Assembly (NCBI GenBank): GCA_029204225.1
Contig: CM055099.1
Coordinates: 51,849,298 to 51,913,297 of the forward strand
Direction of reading: 5' to 3'
From: Diphasiastrum complanatum
Lineage: Eukaryota > Streptophyta > Lycopodiopsida > Lycopodiales > Lycopodiaceae
Length of the DNA stretch: 64,000 bases
This document shows, one piece after another, positions 30,680 to 41,562 of this stretch. Every line of letters starts with the position of its first letter. The stretch's first letter is position 1. The notes below the pieces were generated by a model. That model saw nothing but the letters and a program-made list of their open reading frames with translations. It had not been told where the DNA came from and searched no databases. Both the position numbers and the translations under genes were made by a program.

Positions 30680-31470
30680 TTTTCAGCTATAACTGTTAGG
30701 TTCACTTTCTCTTTTTCTTTATCACTTTCAGTGGACTTCTTTGACTTAAGATCTGCTTTCATCTTTAAATATTGATTCTTATAATGTCCTATCTTTCCAC
30801 AATAAAAGCATTTAACATTCTTTTTACTTTTAGAACTACCTTCATCACTTTTAGATTTACTAGTTTGATTAGCTTTTCATTTAGTAAACAAAGCGACTTC
30901 ATCTGAAGAGATTGTAACAATAGAATGTTGCATCCTACGTTCTTCTTCAAGTAATGAAGCTATCATCATTTCTAATGACTGATTAGGCAAGTTTTCGAGT
31001 GTAAAAATGACATTACTATACTCAGTCGGCATGCTATTCAATAGCACGGCCATAACATCATCTTCGGGAACATTAGAATCAATTCCAGCAAGCTGATTTA
31101 TTATTGACTTCATATGATTCACATGATCATTTAAGCTCATTCCACTTTCCAGCTTTAGAACGAAAAATTGCTGCCTAAAAAGGATTTTACCATTTTTAGA
31201 ACGTGCTCCTAATATAGCTTCCAATGATTGCCATATTTCACGAGCAGTCTTAGAAAGGTCTAAATGATAAATTTGAGAATCAGCCAAACCAAGACCAATG
31301 TAAGCAGTAGCTCTCTTATCACGCAAATCAATACTAGAAGAGTCGCCGAAATCTTCTTGCTTAACTTTGGAACCGTCAACAAGATCCCACAGATTTTTCT
31401 CAGTCAATAATAATCTCATCTTGACTTGCCATGTATGAAAGTTCTTATCAAATGAAGTTCTTTGATCCAT
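30680..31470 (-). pseudogene. C3 gag with altered zinc knuckle
   Basis: A plausible start is the ATG at 31470 (MDQRTSFDKNFHTWQVKM). UBN2 gag features: LLTEKNLWDLVDG, LDLSKTAREIWQSLEA, NDHVNHMKSIINQLAG and SMPTEYSNVIF. After a stop near 30877 the knuckle region reads CFYCGKIGHYKNQY, with the last Cys replaced by Tyr. The sequence ends at DAWY, just before the protease, at the inversion border. It is the best-preserved gag in the window (about 195 open codons). Confidence 0.85.
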
Positions 31471-31485
31471 TATAGCCAACTTCAA

Positions 31486-33350
31486 TGATGTAAACGAATG
31501 CTCAATTTAGTTTTAGGAATTTTTTGCAAGTGTTTTACTTAGCTAACTAATGATAAGTGCACGTAACCGAGGGAGAGGGCATAAGACGTCACCTCGACTA
31601 GGCTTATCACTTGGTTAGTTCGTAAAACCAATTTGACCTCTTAATTCCTTGAAAAACATTCACTTCAATCTATATATATTCTGTACTTAGCATGACAATC
31701 AATTACTAGCTTTTGATCAGCTTTTAACAAGTTTTACATTAACATTTTTCTGTAAAGTTTATGCTGTTCCTAATGAAAAATAGAGGTCTCCATATTAAAA
31801 ACTTTGTAAGTTTTTTTGCCAAAGTCCAAATCAGAAGATTTTTAGTGCAAAAAGTTAGTGTACAATAGTTCTGTATAGCTTTTATTCCGACAGAAACGGA
31901 TTCTCTATGCAAAATTAAGCCTCTGTTTTGTGTTATACTCCAATTTTCATACAGTGAGTCTGTCTTAAAACTGTACGACAGCCCTTAGGGACCCATCCTC
32001 AAATTTTTTTAAAAACTTGAAAGGACCAACAAACATTACCATTTTGCAAATGTGTTCTGGGCACCTAATTTTCCACGAGTTGTCTCTCTCATGCAGCCAA
32101 CGGGCTCCTTATTCACGCGTCCCATGCCCTTCTGGATCTTCACGGGTCTCCATCGAGTCTCTCTCCTACAGCCATCAAAAGAACGTAGGTCGCGTTTCCA
32201 AGAGCAGGCTGGCCTCTCCAAGTCAGTAAGTCATTTCAGCAGGTCGTTTTTCTGTCTCTGCTTACTCAGGAATGTAGCGACCAGTTGTAGGCTTGCTCGC
32301 ACTGTCAAAACACTGACTTTCCTTCTTCACCAATGATACTTCTGATCATTCACGCAGCCACTCCATCAAATGTGCTTCGTCTTCATCCTCTAGGAAAGAG
32401 TCATACAAACATCAGATTCAACCACTGATGGCGAAGTCCTGATAACAACAAAATCATTCTGAGAGGCAATAACAGATGCCTTTCTTTACTTGAGAGGCAG
32501 ATCACCACAACATGAGAGATCATATTGGCCTAGGCAGCTGATCCAAAGGCAGTAAATGCGGCTGTTGTTGGTCACAATGTCATCCTTCTTGTTTCACGGC
32601 TGCCCAACTGATGCATTTGAACCGCCTTTCCCTTCCTCTGACATGCGGACCCCCCACTCACGACTTTCGCTGGCTTTTCTTTGACAGATTCCAAAGACTA
32701 CTCTTCATAAATGTGTGGCACCTGGAAATGCTTCTTGGTTTCCAAGGGGAGGCTCGAACCTGGGACTAAAGAAACTTTGGATGCCAAGCCAACCAACTGA
32801 GCCAACCCCATTGGTTGGCACCTGGAAATGATATGGATAGATTCTTCAACATATTTCAATCTCTTCAATTTAACAAGAAAAGAAAATGTCTCTCCCGTTA
32901 CAAATTCTCTTGCACCAACGGGCCTGACATTTAGTACTGTCACTGATCCACAGACTCTGCAATCCCTCACAACTTCAGGAATAGCAATCAAAAAAGGGTT
33001 CAAGAAGGCAGGCCAGCAAGTTGCACTTTACATTCTCATTGTGCATCATTTTCCTTAAGAAACAACAAGCATCTCAAAGTGTCTCTTTTCTCAAAATCAC
33101 TTTTATTTTTAAAAACATAAACATGAAAAGAAAATCAAAGAATTCATCTTTGTTTGTTAACAAAACTGAAAACTTTCTATTCAACGGATTCTACAAACAG
33201 AATCAAACATAACTCAGAGAATGCATCTCTGTTTATTAACAAAACCAGAAATACTTCTACATTCTGAAAATGTCTCAGCAAATAAAATGCTGTCAAAATT
33301 TTCTACGAATCAAATGCATGCCAGGATCATTCAGGTGTTAACCATAGATG
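31486..33350 (-). other. Long C3 leader region
   Basis: About 1.86 kb separate the C3 primer site from gag, unusually long for copia. No gene recognised. It contains the SINE-like insert at 32731-32815 and CT-rich stretches; other insertions are likely but were not identified. Confidence 0.45.
32716..32830 (-). mobile_element. SINE-like tRNA-derived insertion with target duplications
   Basis: The 15 bases TGGCACCTGGAAATG occur at 32716-32730 and again at 32816-32830, flanking an 85-base insert. Reverse-complemented, the insert carries TGGCTCAGTTGG (a perfect polymerase III A box) and GGTTCGAGCCT (B box) about 40 bases apart, with GGGG...CCCC ends as in a tRNA acceptor stem. This is a tRNA-like RNA copied into the genome by a LINE-type machinery. 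There is no poly(A) tail; it is very short for a SINE. Confidence 0.8.
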
Positions 33351-33362
33351 GCTCTGATACCA
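33351..33362 (-). other. Primer binding site of C3
   Basis: Reverse complement TGGTATCAGAGC followed by CATC; abuts the LTR. Confidence 0.92.
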
Positions 33363-33586
33363 TGTGTGTGAAATCAGAGCATGCACATATGCATTCACAT
33401 AGCAGAAAAAGAGAGATAGAGGTTACACCTCTTCATAAAAGACCTCGGCCCATTTCACATTGGGATGGGCCCAAAATATATCAAACTTGATTTTAGGCAC
33501 ATTGGACCTTTACCACATTTATTGATACATTTCAAGTATGTCTATAAATAACAAAGTGGCATTGCCCATTAATAGTAATTCTAACA
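33363..33586 (-). mobile_element. C3 5' LTR (inverted)
   Basis: 224 bases, TGTTAGAATTACT ... TTTCACACACA on the minus strand. It matches 35418-35638 on the plus strand. The five bases outside its start, read on the minus strand, are TTAAT. Confidence 0.92.
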
Positions 33587-34658
33587 ATTAAAATGTAGCA
33601 TTGGATCAAAAAATAATACATTAAGTTTATCTACCTTTTACTATTTTTGTTGATTTTTTTTCAAATGCAATGTTCGGAAAACGAAAACAATGTCTATTTG
33701 TAAGGACTTGAGTGCTGAAATAATCGTCGAGTTGTTGGATGATGGTTGGGATACGAAACAAAATCAACAAGTTGAGTGCAGAGCATGTTACTCATTAATG
33801 ACATTTAGATATCACATCGAAAAACAAATGCTGACTTTGTTGTTGTATTATAGAAGATGGATTAAATGCAAAAATGTTTGGAAGCCACTTGATCAAGATT
33901 TTGGAATACACCCTCAAGAGCAACTTCAAATAACAGTGAAAAGAAATGACAACATTCTTGCAATGGTTGAAGTCAAGATTGTTGTGTCAATCACATTCGA
34001 TCAGAACTAGACATGTTGCAATTCGATCTACCTCAGCACTATCAATTTCGATTGAATGGTGTAAAGGTACGTTATGCCATATGAAAATATTCCTTCTTTT
34101 CTTATTCTAAGTGAATTGATTTCAAAATATATATTAACTAAAACAATTTCTCTTATGCAGGTAAGAGTGAGGTAGGAAGAGCATATAAAATAAAAAGACA
34201 TTGGAACATCCATTGAAATTGAAAATCCATAGATTATGAACAATGGAATTTTGTATCATGTAATACAATTTTCTGTATACATCATTTTTGAAAATATATG
34301 AACCACTTTTTCTATGAGGCTCTTTCATTTCTATGATCTCCATTTCCATGGTACAGAACACAATGCAATTGCAACTGGATAATATGAGTTTTTGATAACA
34401 AGATTCATTGTCTCTTGCAGGACATGCATTATCTCCATTGGGGAGATCTTCGGGCACTTGAACTCCAGTGACCACTACAATCAGATATCGAATCGATGCT
34501 TGCCCTTGTTCAAAAGATGATCTCAGTGAAGCTTTACCATAGAACATATGTCGCATGTTTGAATTGGTTGTGGCAATGGCTCACTGAGATCACTTTCTAA
34601 ACTTATCCAAGAAAACCATGGTAAATGCAAAGCAGACCAAGGCTATGAAAAACAAAAA
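33587..34658. other. Former spacer between C2 and C3
   Basis: If the inversion is undone, this is the host sequence between the C2 3' end and the C3 5' end. A 106-codon plus frame (33690-34010) and a 140-codon minus frame (34134-34556) match nothing I recognise. Confidence 0.4.
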
Positions 34659-35038
34659 TGTAGGAACACCATAGTAATTGAAGATGAAATGTAATGTGAA
34701 AACTTCCTACTTCCAATGCATGACTACGCCTATCAAAAATTGAACAACAGTAGTGATGAAAATCACGTTCAATCTTTAGCAACTAATTTTGAAATTGCTA
34801 GATACTAAGTGATAATGTAGCCAAACATAAAGTATTGAATTCTCAGACAATTTCTATCAGTTACAAAAGCAATACAGAGATGCATGCATTCTGACATATA
34901 CTGAACGCAATAAGAAGATAGTATTGATCCAGAAAAACAAATCAGATGCTAATGAGCACAAAACAATAGCGGATAGAAATCGCGCACTCTAAGTTGTCTC
35001 TGAGTAGCTGGGAATAAGTTTGATAATAAGCAGCTCTG
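34659..35038 (-). mobile_element. C2 3' LTR, right part (inverted)
   Basis: The reverse complement follows the C2 5' LTR from GAGTTGCTTATTATCA (26238 on) to its end, e.g. the ACTCAGAGACAACTTAGAGTG stretch and TGCATGCATTTCTGTATTGC. It starts exactly where the 3' LTR at 30649 leaves off, bar about 8 bases. Confidence 0.88.
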
Positions 35039-35417
35039 TCAGAAAGTTGTTGCAAAATTGCTAAACTTGGAATAGGTATCCTAGAAGATGGTTCCTTGGA
35101 TGCAAAAGTAAGGCGATATCTTCCATATGAGGCAGTTTGCGGATGCATTTGCAGTTTCAGAGAAGGATATTATCCTTGGCATAGCTCTTGGACGTGATGC
35201 AGTGAGCAATTTGTTTTGCATATTCTAGTGGATGTTTGGCTCAAGGGAGGGTGATGGAATTGTTCCACACATTCTCCATTTGATGACATCAGATTTTTGT
35301 CCTAATTGCTAGCATAAATGCCTCATCAGTAGAGTTAGGAGTATAATGTACTTTCAGTGTGATGTACTTGGTTAAGCATGAAGTAACACCTCTAACAAAG
35401 CTATCATTGAGGGAGGG
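35039..35417 (+). other. C3 3' internal remnant with polypurine tract
   Basis: By position this is the 3' end of the C3 internal region. No reverse transcriptase or RNase H motif is recognisable, so most of pol is lost. GAGGGAGGG at 35409-35417 is the polypurine tract, directly before the LTR. Confidence 0.55.
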
Positions 35418-35638
35418 TGTTAGAATTACTATTAATGGGCAATGTCACTTTGTTATCTATAGACATACTTGAAATGTATTAATAAATGTGGTAAAGGCCC
35501 AATGTGCCTAAAGTCAAGTTTGATATGTTTTGGGCCCATCCCAATGTAAAATGGGCCGAGGTCTTTTATGAAGAGTGTAACCTCTATCTCTCTTTTTCTG
35601 CTATGTGAATGCATATGTGTGTGCTCTGATCACACACA
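35418..35638 (+). mobile_element. C3 3' LTR
   Basis: 221 bases, same ends as the inverted copy at 33363-33586. It is followed by TTAAT, identical to the bases outside the inverted 5' LTR start, so the two LTRs are most simply the ends of one insertion with a 5-base target duplication. Confidence 0.92.
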
Positions 35639-35639
35639 T

Positions 35640-36300
35640 TAATATACTCTGAATATCCATTTCTCACTCGAAAAATTTGGTAGAGGATAATCTACCAACT
35701 AACCCATTTTTATCAGGAAAATAGGTGTGATCATAGAAGAAAACTCCCGACTCTAAAAGTGATTTTGGAGAATGACTTTTATTTTGTAAAATACCAATAT
35801 CTGAATGTATGACATTGATTATTCCTGCAATCGATTGAACTGTTTGCCATTCAACGAAATTTGATGGATACAAATATGCAAAACCAACAAAAATATCACA
35901 AGAAAAATTTAATTTAAAGAAAATGCTAACTCTTAAGAAATTAAATCTGAAAACTTACAATTGCATTTTCTTTTATTGTTTGGATTCAAATCATGAATGT
36001 TGAGCCCATTGTGAATATAAGCATGCTGAATCAAAACTTCTGTGATAGATTGACCGGCAGGTGATACTTTAAAATCCATTATCCTGCCTTTTTAAGAGCT
36101 TCTATATATGTTATCCGATCTTTTTCTTTTTCGGAATGAGCCTTTTGCAGAGGGATGCATAAAGATCCATTGATATTTTCAATATATTCTTGGTATCCAT
36201 TGATCTTGTGCATTTTTTTTCATTGAAAATATTGATTGCATCAATGGTTCCTCTTAGTCTCTGATTATGTGTAGCCATTAGTCGAAAATTCATGCACGCA
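35640..36300 (-). pseudogene. Unrecognised split gene remnant
   Basis: Minus-strand open stretches: 36293-36111 (MNFRLMATHNQRLRGTI...), a continuation DRITYIEALKKAG, a stop, MDFKVSPAGQSITEVLIQH to about 35960 ending at a good donor (ATT then GTAAGT), then 35873-35664 (NFVEWQTVQSIAGIIN ... FFYDHTYF). The composition looks like real protein, but I cannot name the family. Stops and a frameshift suggest decay. Confidence 0.35.
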
Positions 36301-37131
36301 AACTGAGAATGGAGAGATTAAAGAGATTGAGAGGTAAACCTAGGAATGACAATCCAAAATAAGAGATAGAATGAAGAGAATGAGAGGTATACCTATGAAT
36401 GACAAGAAGTTTCTAAACTACAAGGATTAGCTAACTATAGTTTACGAACATTGACAACAAATCAATGTCGAGTGTACAAAGACGGGCAGCATAAGAGTAT
36501 TCAGGCAGTAACTGTGGTCCAATCAGAATTGTTTGTTCTCCCCGGTGGGATATTTGAAAATCATGAAAATTTGGCTGGGAAAGTTAAATACAATTTTCGT
36601 CCGTCAACCACTATTATAGTTCATCACATATGGACACCATTCATTGGGACACATAAGCGTTGAAAGCGTGCGAAGTCAAAAATAGCATCTTGACAAAGGG
36701 CCCATTTTGAGTTCTAATATCCCCTAATGTAGAAATTGGACACTAGAGGGAGATCATTCAACTTTATATTAGTTTTGCTTGATTCAAAGGCCATTAGTTT
36801 TGCTTGTTTCAACGACCATAAGTTTTAAATATCTTGAATATCCTCATCCTTGTTTTTTAGAGGGAGGGCATTTAACGGCCATTGGATCAGCCATCAGTTT
36901 GGCGGATGTGGAATCCATTTTTCAACTACACCCTTTCCATGAATATCTTTTTTTTGTGATCAGATTCCATTGGAGCTATTTGCTCTTCAGCTGCCATCAC
37001 AATCTTTTTCCCAATAGAATAACCGGTAGAATTCATTCATCTAGTTGCATTCATGAGTTTTGACATTTTTCTACACATTTTTTAGAGGTGTTAGTAGTCA
37101 TATATGATTATAACATAGGCATTGGAGTTCC
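36301..37131. other. Unassigned sequence
   Basis: A 70-codon plus frame (36451-36663) and a 94-codon frame (36779-37063) match nothing known to me. No repeats of note. Confidence 0.35.
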
Positions 37132-37411
37132 TGTTAGAAATCAATGATAAACTTTATTGTTACACCTCTTAGTTACTATTCTCGATGTACTTTATTATTG
37201 ACAGCTACTACCAGTTGTAACTAGTCGTAGGCTAGTCTATTTGTCTACTCCTAAGTTTTCTCTCTCTCTATCAGGGTTCAGGGTTTATATGTACATTTTA
37301 TATTCAGTATGAAGTTAATGTGATTGAGTGATATTGCGTGTTCTTCTTCCGCCTCCCTACTTGGTGATTGCTTATGGTAAATGTTTGATGTTACATATCT
37401 GATTCTTGACA
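37132..37411 (+). mobile_element. Copia C1, copy C: 5' LTR
   Basis: 280 bases, TGTTAGAAATCAATG ... TTCTTGACA, like copies A and B. Confidence 0.9.
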
Positions 37412-37423
37412 TGGTATCAGATC
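37412..37423 (+). other. Mutated primer binding site of C1-C
   Basis: TGGTATCAGATC: the penultimate G of the canonical site is T, so priming would be weakened. Confidence 0.8.
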
Positions 37424-38278
37424 TATGATAGTCCTGCATGCCTGATCAGTGGATACAACTTGTCACAGGCTCCACAACGAAGTGAGAAAGTCCTTCATAG
37501 GAGGTGAAAGCTTGGAGAGACAAAAAAAAAAACGGCTGGAAGAAATCTTTCTTGGTGTATTTTGCAAGTTTTGGAGCTCACAGTTATTAGTGGGGAACGA
37601 AGACACATTCTCGGAGGCATCGAAAAGGCCAAGGCAGCATCAGACAGATTGAAAATGTGTTGAGTGGAAAAAGTTTTACAATATTTTTTTTTAGTCTTTG
37701 TGAAAAGTGTCATTTGTCAGAGAGTTGTGCAAAGAAATCTCTCATTTGTTTGTTTGGGGTACTGCAAATCACACCAGACAGTGTCTAGTACTGCCATTCA
37801 GAGCGTTGAGGCTTCATACCTTTCACATTACTGATATCTGTTTGTTTGAACAGCACTCGTTTCAAAATCTTTGCAAAAAAGAGGCGGTGTAGCCGTCGTG
37901 CCAAAGTAAGAAATTTGGAATATTCCCTTTGAAAGTTCCTATATTCTCTCTTTTTTTATATCCGTACCAATATCGGATCCAAGCGTGCTAGCTGAAAGAA
38001 AACCCGAGCAGTCGTACGTCCGCGCTCCAGTCCGATATCGCATGTCCGTACCGATATCGGATCCAAGTGCACAAGCTAAAGAGAATTCTCTTGAGCAGTT
38101 GTACATCCACGCTCCAGTCCGATATCGCATGCTCCAATATCAGATCCATGTGCACAAGTTAAAGAGGATCTTGAGTAGTCGTACTTCCGCGCTCCATTCC
38201 GATATTAGGTGTATAACCAAAAAAATATACAGTTTTGTGGTGTGATAGAATACTTGATCTGGACTCATCTATTCAATA
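37424..38278 (+). mobile_element. C1-C leader with 87-base tandem repeat
   Basis: Homologous to the leaders of copies A and B. The shared open frame (37449-37652) carries an inserted A-run (two Lys codons) and two indels that offset each other, but no ATG. Only one copy of the 95-base block seen twice in A and B. At 37955-38215 about three units of the 87-base repeat (GATATCGGATCCAAG.. .GTCGTAC.TCCGCGCTCCA) precede gag. Confidence 0.75.
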
Positions 38279-39084
38279 ATGGCAACTCTAAGCGAGAGTG
38301 TCCTCAATGAGTCAAGCAAATTGGAAGGAGCCAGCAACTATGTAGTTTGGAAATTTAAACTGAAGAACATTTTGATGGAAAAGGAGCTATCGGAGATCGT
38401 GACAGGCGACGAGACAAGACCAGTGATAAAAGAAGATCAACAGGCATTTGACAGGAGAAAATGGAAAGCACAAAATGTCGTCAACTTATCAGTTAGAGAT
38501 GCAATTATTCCCTACATTTCAGATTCAGAAGAACCAAAAGAAGTATGAAATACGTTGAAGGCATTGTTTGAGACCACAAACACATCTTGAGTGTTATTCC
38601 TGAAGACGAAGCTGCATTGCGGATGGATGATGGTGCAATTGTTGTTGATCACCTACTGAAGATCAAAGAGATTTGTGACCAATTAGCAGCAGTTGGAGAG
38701 CGAGTACATGATCGTGAGATCGTGCAGTTGACATTGAATAGTTTGATTGAGTCACATCAGATGTTTGTGACAAGCATAGTCACACGGAAAAATCTTCCAA
38801 CCTATGAAGAGTTAGGTGGATTGCTTTTGCAGGAAGAACAACGTCAAGAGAACTTGAGTCATCGCAACAGGGGATTTGATCAAGCTCTTGCAGTCAGAGG
38901 ACGTGGTGGTAGATTTGGTCGTGGAAGACACCAATCAAGAGGTGGAAACTCAAATCATGGATCATTCCAACAATTTCAAGGACAATCCAATGATGGCCCG
39001 AATTGAGAAAATTGGAATCAAGGCCGAGGTCAAGGACACGGGTATTCTAGGCAAAATAAACCTGGAAATTGTAGGTATTTTTGC
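38279..39084 (+). pseudogene. C1-C gag
   Basis: The ATG at 38279 opens MATLSESVLNESSKLEG and runs to a stop at 38548. After a stop and shift, 38587-39006 continues DQLAAVGERVHDREIVQLTL ... LLLQEEQRQENLSHRNR and a Gly/Arg/Asn-rich tail (RGRGGRFGRGRHQSRGG). It breaks off at GNCRY, inside the zinc knuckle; the sequence after about 39084 is unrelated. Confidence 0.85.
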
Positions 39085-39428
39085 CTTCTTCCAATCTGTG
39101 AGCAAATACCCTTCAGACAATTGTGCGAGTTCCTCCAGCAGGGTGTGCAAGTTTGTCAACATTCAAACAATTGTGTGAGTACCTCAGGTCATCTTTTGTG
39201 TGAGTCATATTCTGTCCGAGTCATGTTCTATGCGACTCCCTAGCAATTTTCTATCAGTTTCTTGCTCCGTGGTCCATTTGAGCTGACTAGTTCCAAAATA
39301 AATCGCACAACTATAGGAGTTATTCCTTGATTTTCAAAAAGACTCTTGTTAGCTACAAGAGTCCTGGAGGAGGTGAGTAATTTCAAAAAAGTTGACTATC
39401 GCAAATTAAACACTTCGATAAAAAGAGA
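39085..39428. other. Unassigned sequence
   Basis: Joins the broken C1-C knuckle to the L6 fragment. Contains a loose direct repeat around CAATTGTG.GAGT (39118, 39167). Nothing recognised. Confidence 0.4.
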
Positions 39429-39650
39429 TTGTTGGAGGGTTTGCGGATCCCGAGGCAATCCTAACACTAGTTAATAAGTGAGAGGGATTTGGCACCCTAC
39501 GTGTGAAAGTCCAACCCGATGATCACATAGTTATTTTGATAATTAGAGAGTCAATAAAAGGACTTTAGGTCTTTTTACGGGACTTTTTATGTCACAGGAC
39601 CTAAATGTCAAGTTAGTGAATAAAGTTGGGACTCTCACCAAAATTGGTTC
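39429..39650 (+). mobile_element. L6 repeat, copy B (5' part)
   Basis: TGTTGGAGGGTTTGCGGATC and the following 200 bases match 13312 onward (e.g. AAAAGGACTTTAGG and CCTAAATGTCAAGTTA). It stops where copia pol sequence begins. Confidence 0.8.
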
Positions 39651-41562
39651 AAATTCAAATTCAAGTGACGAATCAGAAGACGAAAGATTTGAGAGGCAGC
39701 CTTCTGCTATAGTGCCTGTAAACCAAGATGGTTCCAGACCTAGTAGAGCAGACAAAGGCAAAGGCATTGTTGTCCCAGGAGGATCTCCTAGAAGGTCGAC
39801 AAGATAATGAAGAGCGCCAGCAAGATACGTGCCAGGCATCCCTGCTTCCACATCAGAAGAATTATGTGGATTCAGTGGCGAACAACAGACATTCGAGGAG
39901 GCAATTGAATGTCCAGAGAAGGACAAATGGATCCAAGCCATGAATGAGGAGATGGAGTCCATGAGGAAGAACCAGGTATGACATTGCAGCCATTACCTGA
40001 TAAGCAAAAGGCTGTGAAATACAAATGGATCTACAAGTTCAAGTATGGACCAGATGGGGATGTTTAGAAAAATAAGACAAGACTGGTAGTGAAGGGATTC
40101 TCTCAGAGATATGGTATTGATTACTCTGAAACCTTCTCTCTCGTCGTCAAAGATTCGTCCCTACGTTTGTTATTTGCATATGCAGCTGCTTATGACCTCA
40201 TGATCCACATTGTGGACGAAAAGACAGCCTTCTTGCGTGGAGATTAGACGAGGAGGTCTACATGGATCAACCCCCAGATTTTGTCTCACATTCACTTCCT
40301 GATTATGCATGTAGAATGCATAGGAGTATCTATGATCTGAAGCAGTCAACTCAACAATGGTACAAAAAGAAGGATCAAGCCTCTTAAATTATTGGAATTC
40401 AAGCCACTGATGGCTGATTCCAATGTCTATGTGAGAATTACTGATGAAAAGATCATCATTGTGGCTGTGTATGTGATGACACTTTGATACTCTGCAAGAG
40501 TGAACAGTTGATTGCTGAAGTGAAGACAGACATCTCAAAACATTTTAAGATCATGGATCTGGAAGAGGTCAGGTGTTACCTTGGCTTGCAAATTGAAAGG
40601 GACTATGAGGGAGGTAAGTTGTACCTTCATCAGTCTAGATACACCCAAAAAATCTAGGAGGATTTTGGGATGCTAAATTGCAAAGGAGAGAATACTCCAA
40701 TGCTTGCAGAAACGGTGCTGACAAACAAAAATTGTTTGAGGACCGAGGCAGAGAGGGAATTGATGTACCTCACACCTTATAGAAAGCTGATAGGATCGCT
40801 GATGTACCTTGTAGACAATACACGCCCTAACATTGCCTATGTAGTGTTTAGAATGAGCCAATTCTGCACGAATCCTAGCTCGACACATTGGAAGATTGCA
40901 AAACGAATTTTGCAATATCTTCAATTAACAAAGGATTATGGTTTGTGTTATTCTCGTGATGCAGGTTTTCAGATGATTTCCTACAGTGATGCTAGCTGGG
41001 CATCCCTCAAAGACGACTATAAAAGTGTCTCAAGAGGATGCACCATTGCATCAGAAGTGGCAATTCTCTGGGTCAGCAAGAAGAAGACTATTATGGCCCA
41101 GTCTACGAAGCAGAGTATGTTGCAGCAGCACAGATGGCCAACGAGATAATTTGGCTCAAACAGTTCTTGGATGAATTGGACGAAACAAACAATGAAACTC
41201 TGGTTTTGCAGATGGACAACACGTCTGCAATACATCTAACGAAAGACCCTGCATTTCATTCAAAGATGAAACACATTGCGATCAAGTACCACTTGATCAG
41301 GGACCTGATTGGCAAGAAGATATTGCAGACCACCTTCATTGGAACGAAAGACATGGTTGCTAACATTTTCACAAAGGCCCTAGACAAAGGTCTATTCGAG
41401 AGACAGAAGAGCAGCCTTGGAGTCATCAAGCTATCATGCTTTGAGAGGGAGCTGAAGAAACATTTTGTTTCTAATGCCAAAGCTTTGCTAGCTTTCAATT
41501 TTGAACCTTTGACAAAAAGGCGACACGACACGACACGACACGAAATCAGTCGTGCCCTATGA
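39651..41562 (+). pseudogene. Copia pol (reverse transcriptase and RNase H), another family
   Basis: Starts in the acidic linker (SDESEDERFERQ), then KWIQAMNEEMESMRKNQ, KWIYKFKYGPDGD, YSETFSLVVK, YDLKQSTQQWY (decayed YGLKQxPRxWY), YLGLQIE near 40580, SLMYLVDNTRPNIAY near 40800, SYSDASWAS near 40980 (RNase H) and KHIAIKYHLIRD plus NIFTKALDKGLFERQ near 41350. At least five stops or shifts in reverse transcriptase; the final frame (41038-41562) is open. Its residues differ from C1, so it is not the 3' half of C1-C but a different element joined to it. Confidence 0.85.
41520..41543. repeat. (CGACA)n pentanucleotide run
   Basis: GCGACACGACACGACACGAC: about four and a half units inside the end of the pol frame. 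Confidence 0.9.

Larger units (their letters stand above)
30650..35038. other. Inverted 4.4-kb segment
   Basis: The left border falls in the C2 3' LTR and the right border at the matching continuation of that LTR in opposite orientation; about 8 LTR bases are lost. The segment also carries the C3 5' LTR, primer site, leader and gag on the minus strand, while the C3 3' end stays on the plus strand outside the segment. Confidence 0.8.

Noticed and set aside
32731-32815. A functional tRNA gene
   Set aside because: Boxes A and B are present but the stems pair poorly, and exact target duplications show it is a retroposed insert.
37939-38245. 86-codon leader frame as a gene
   Set aside because: It is the 87-base minisatellite; openness follows from a unit length divisible by three.
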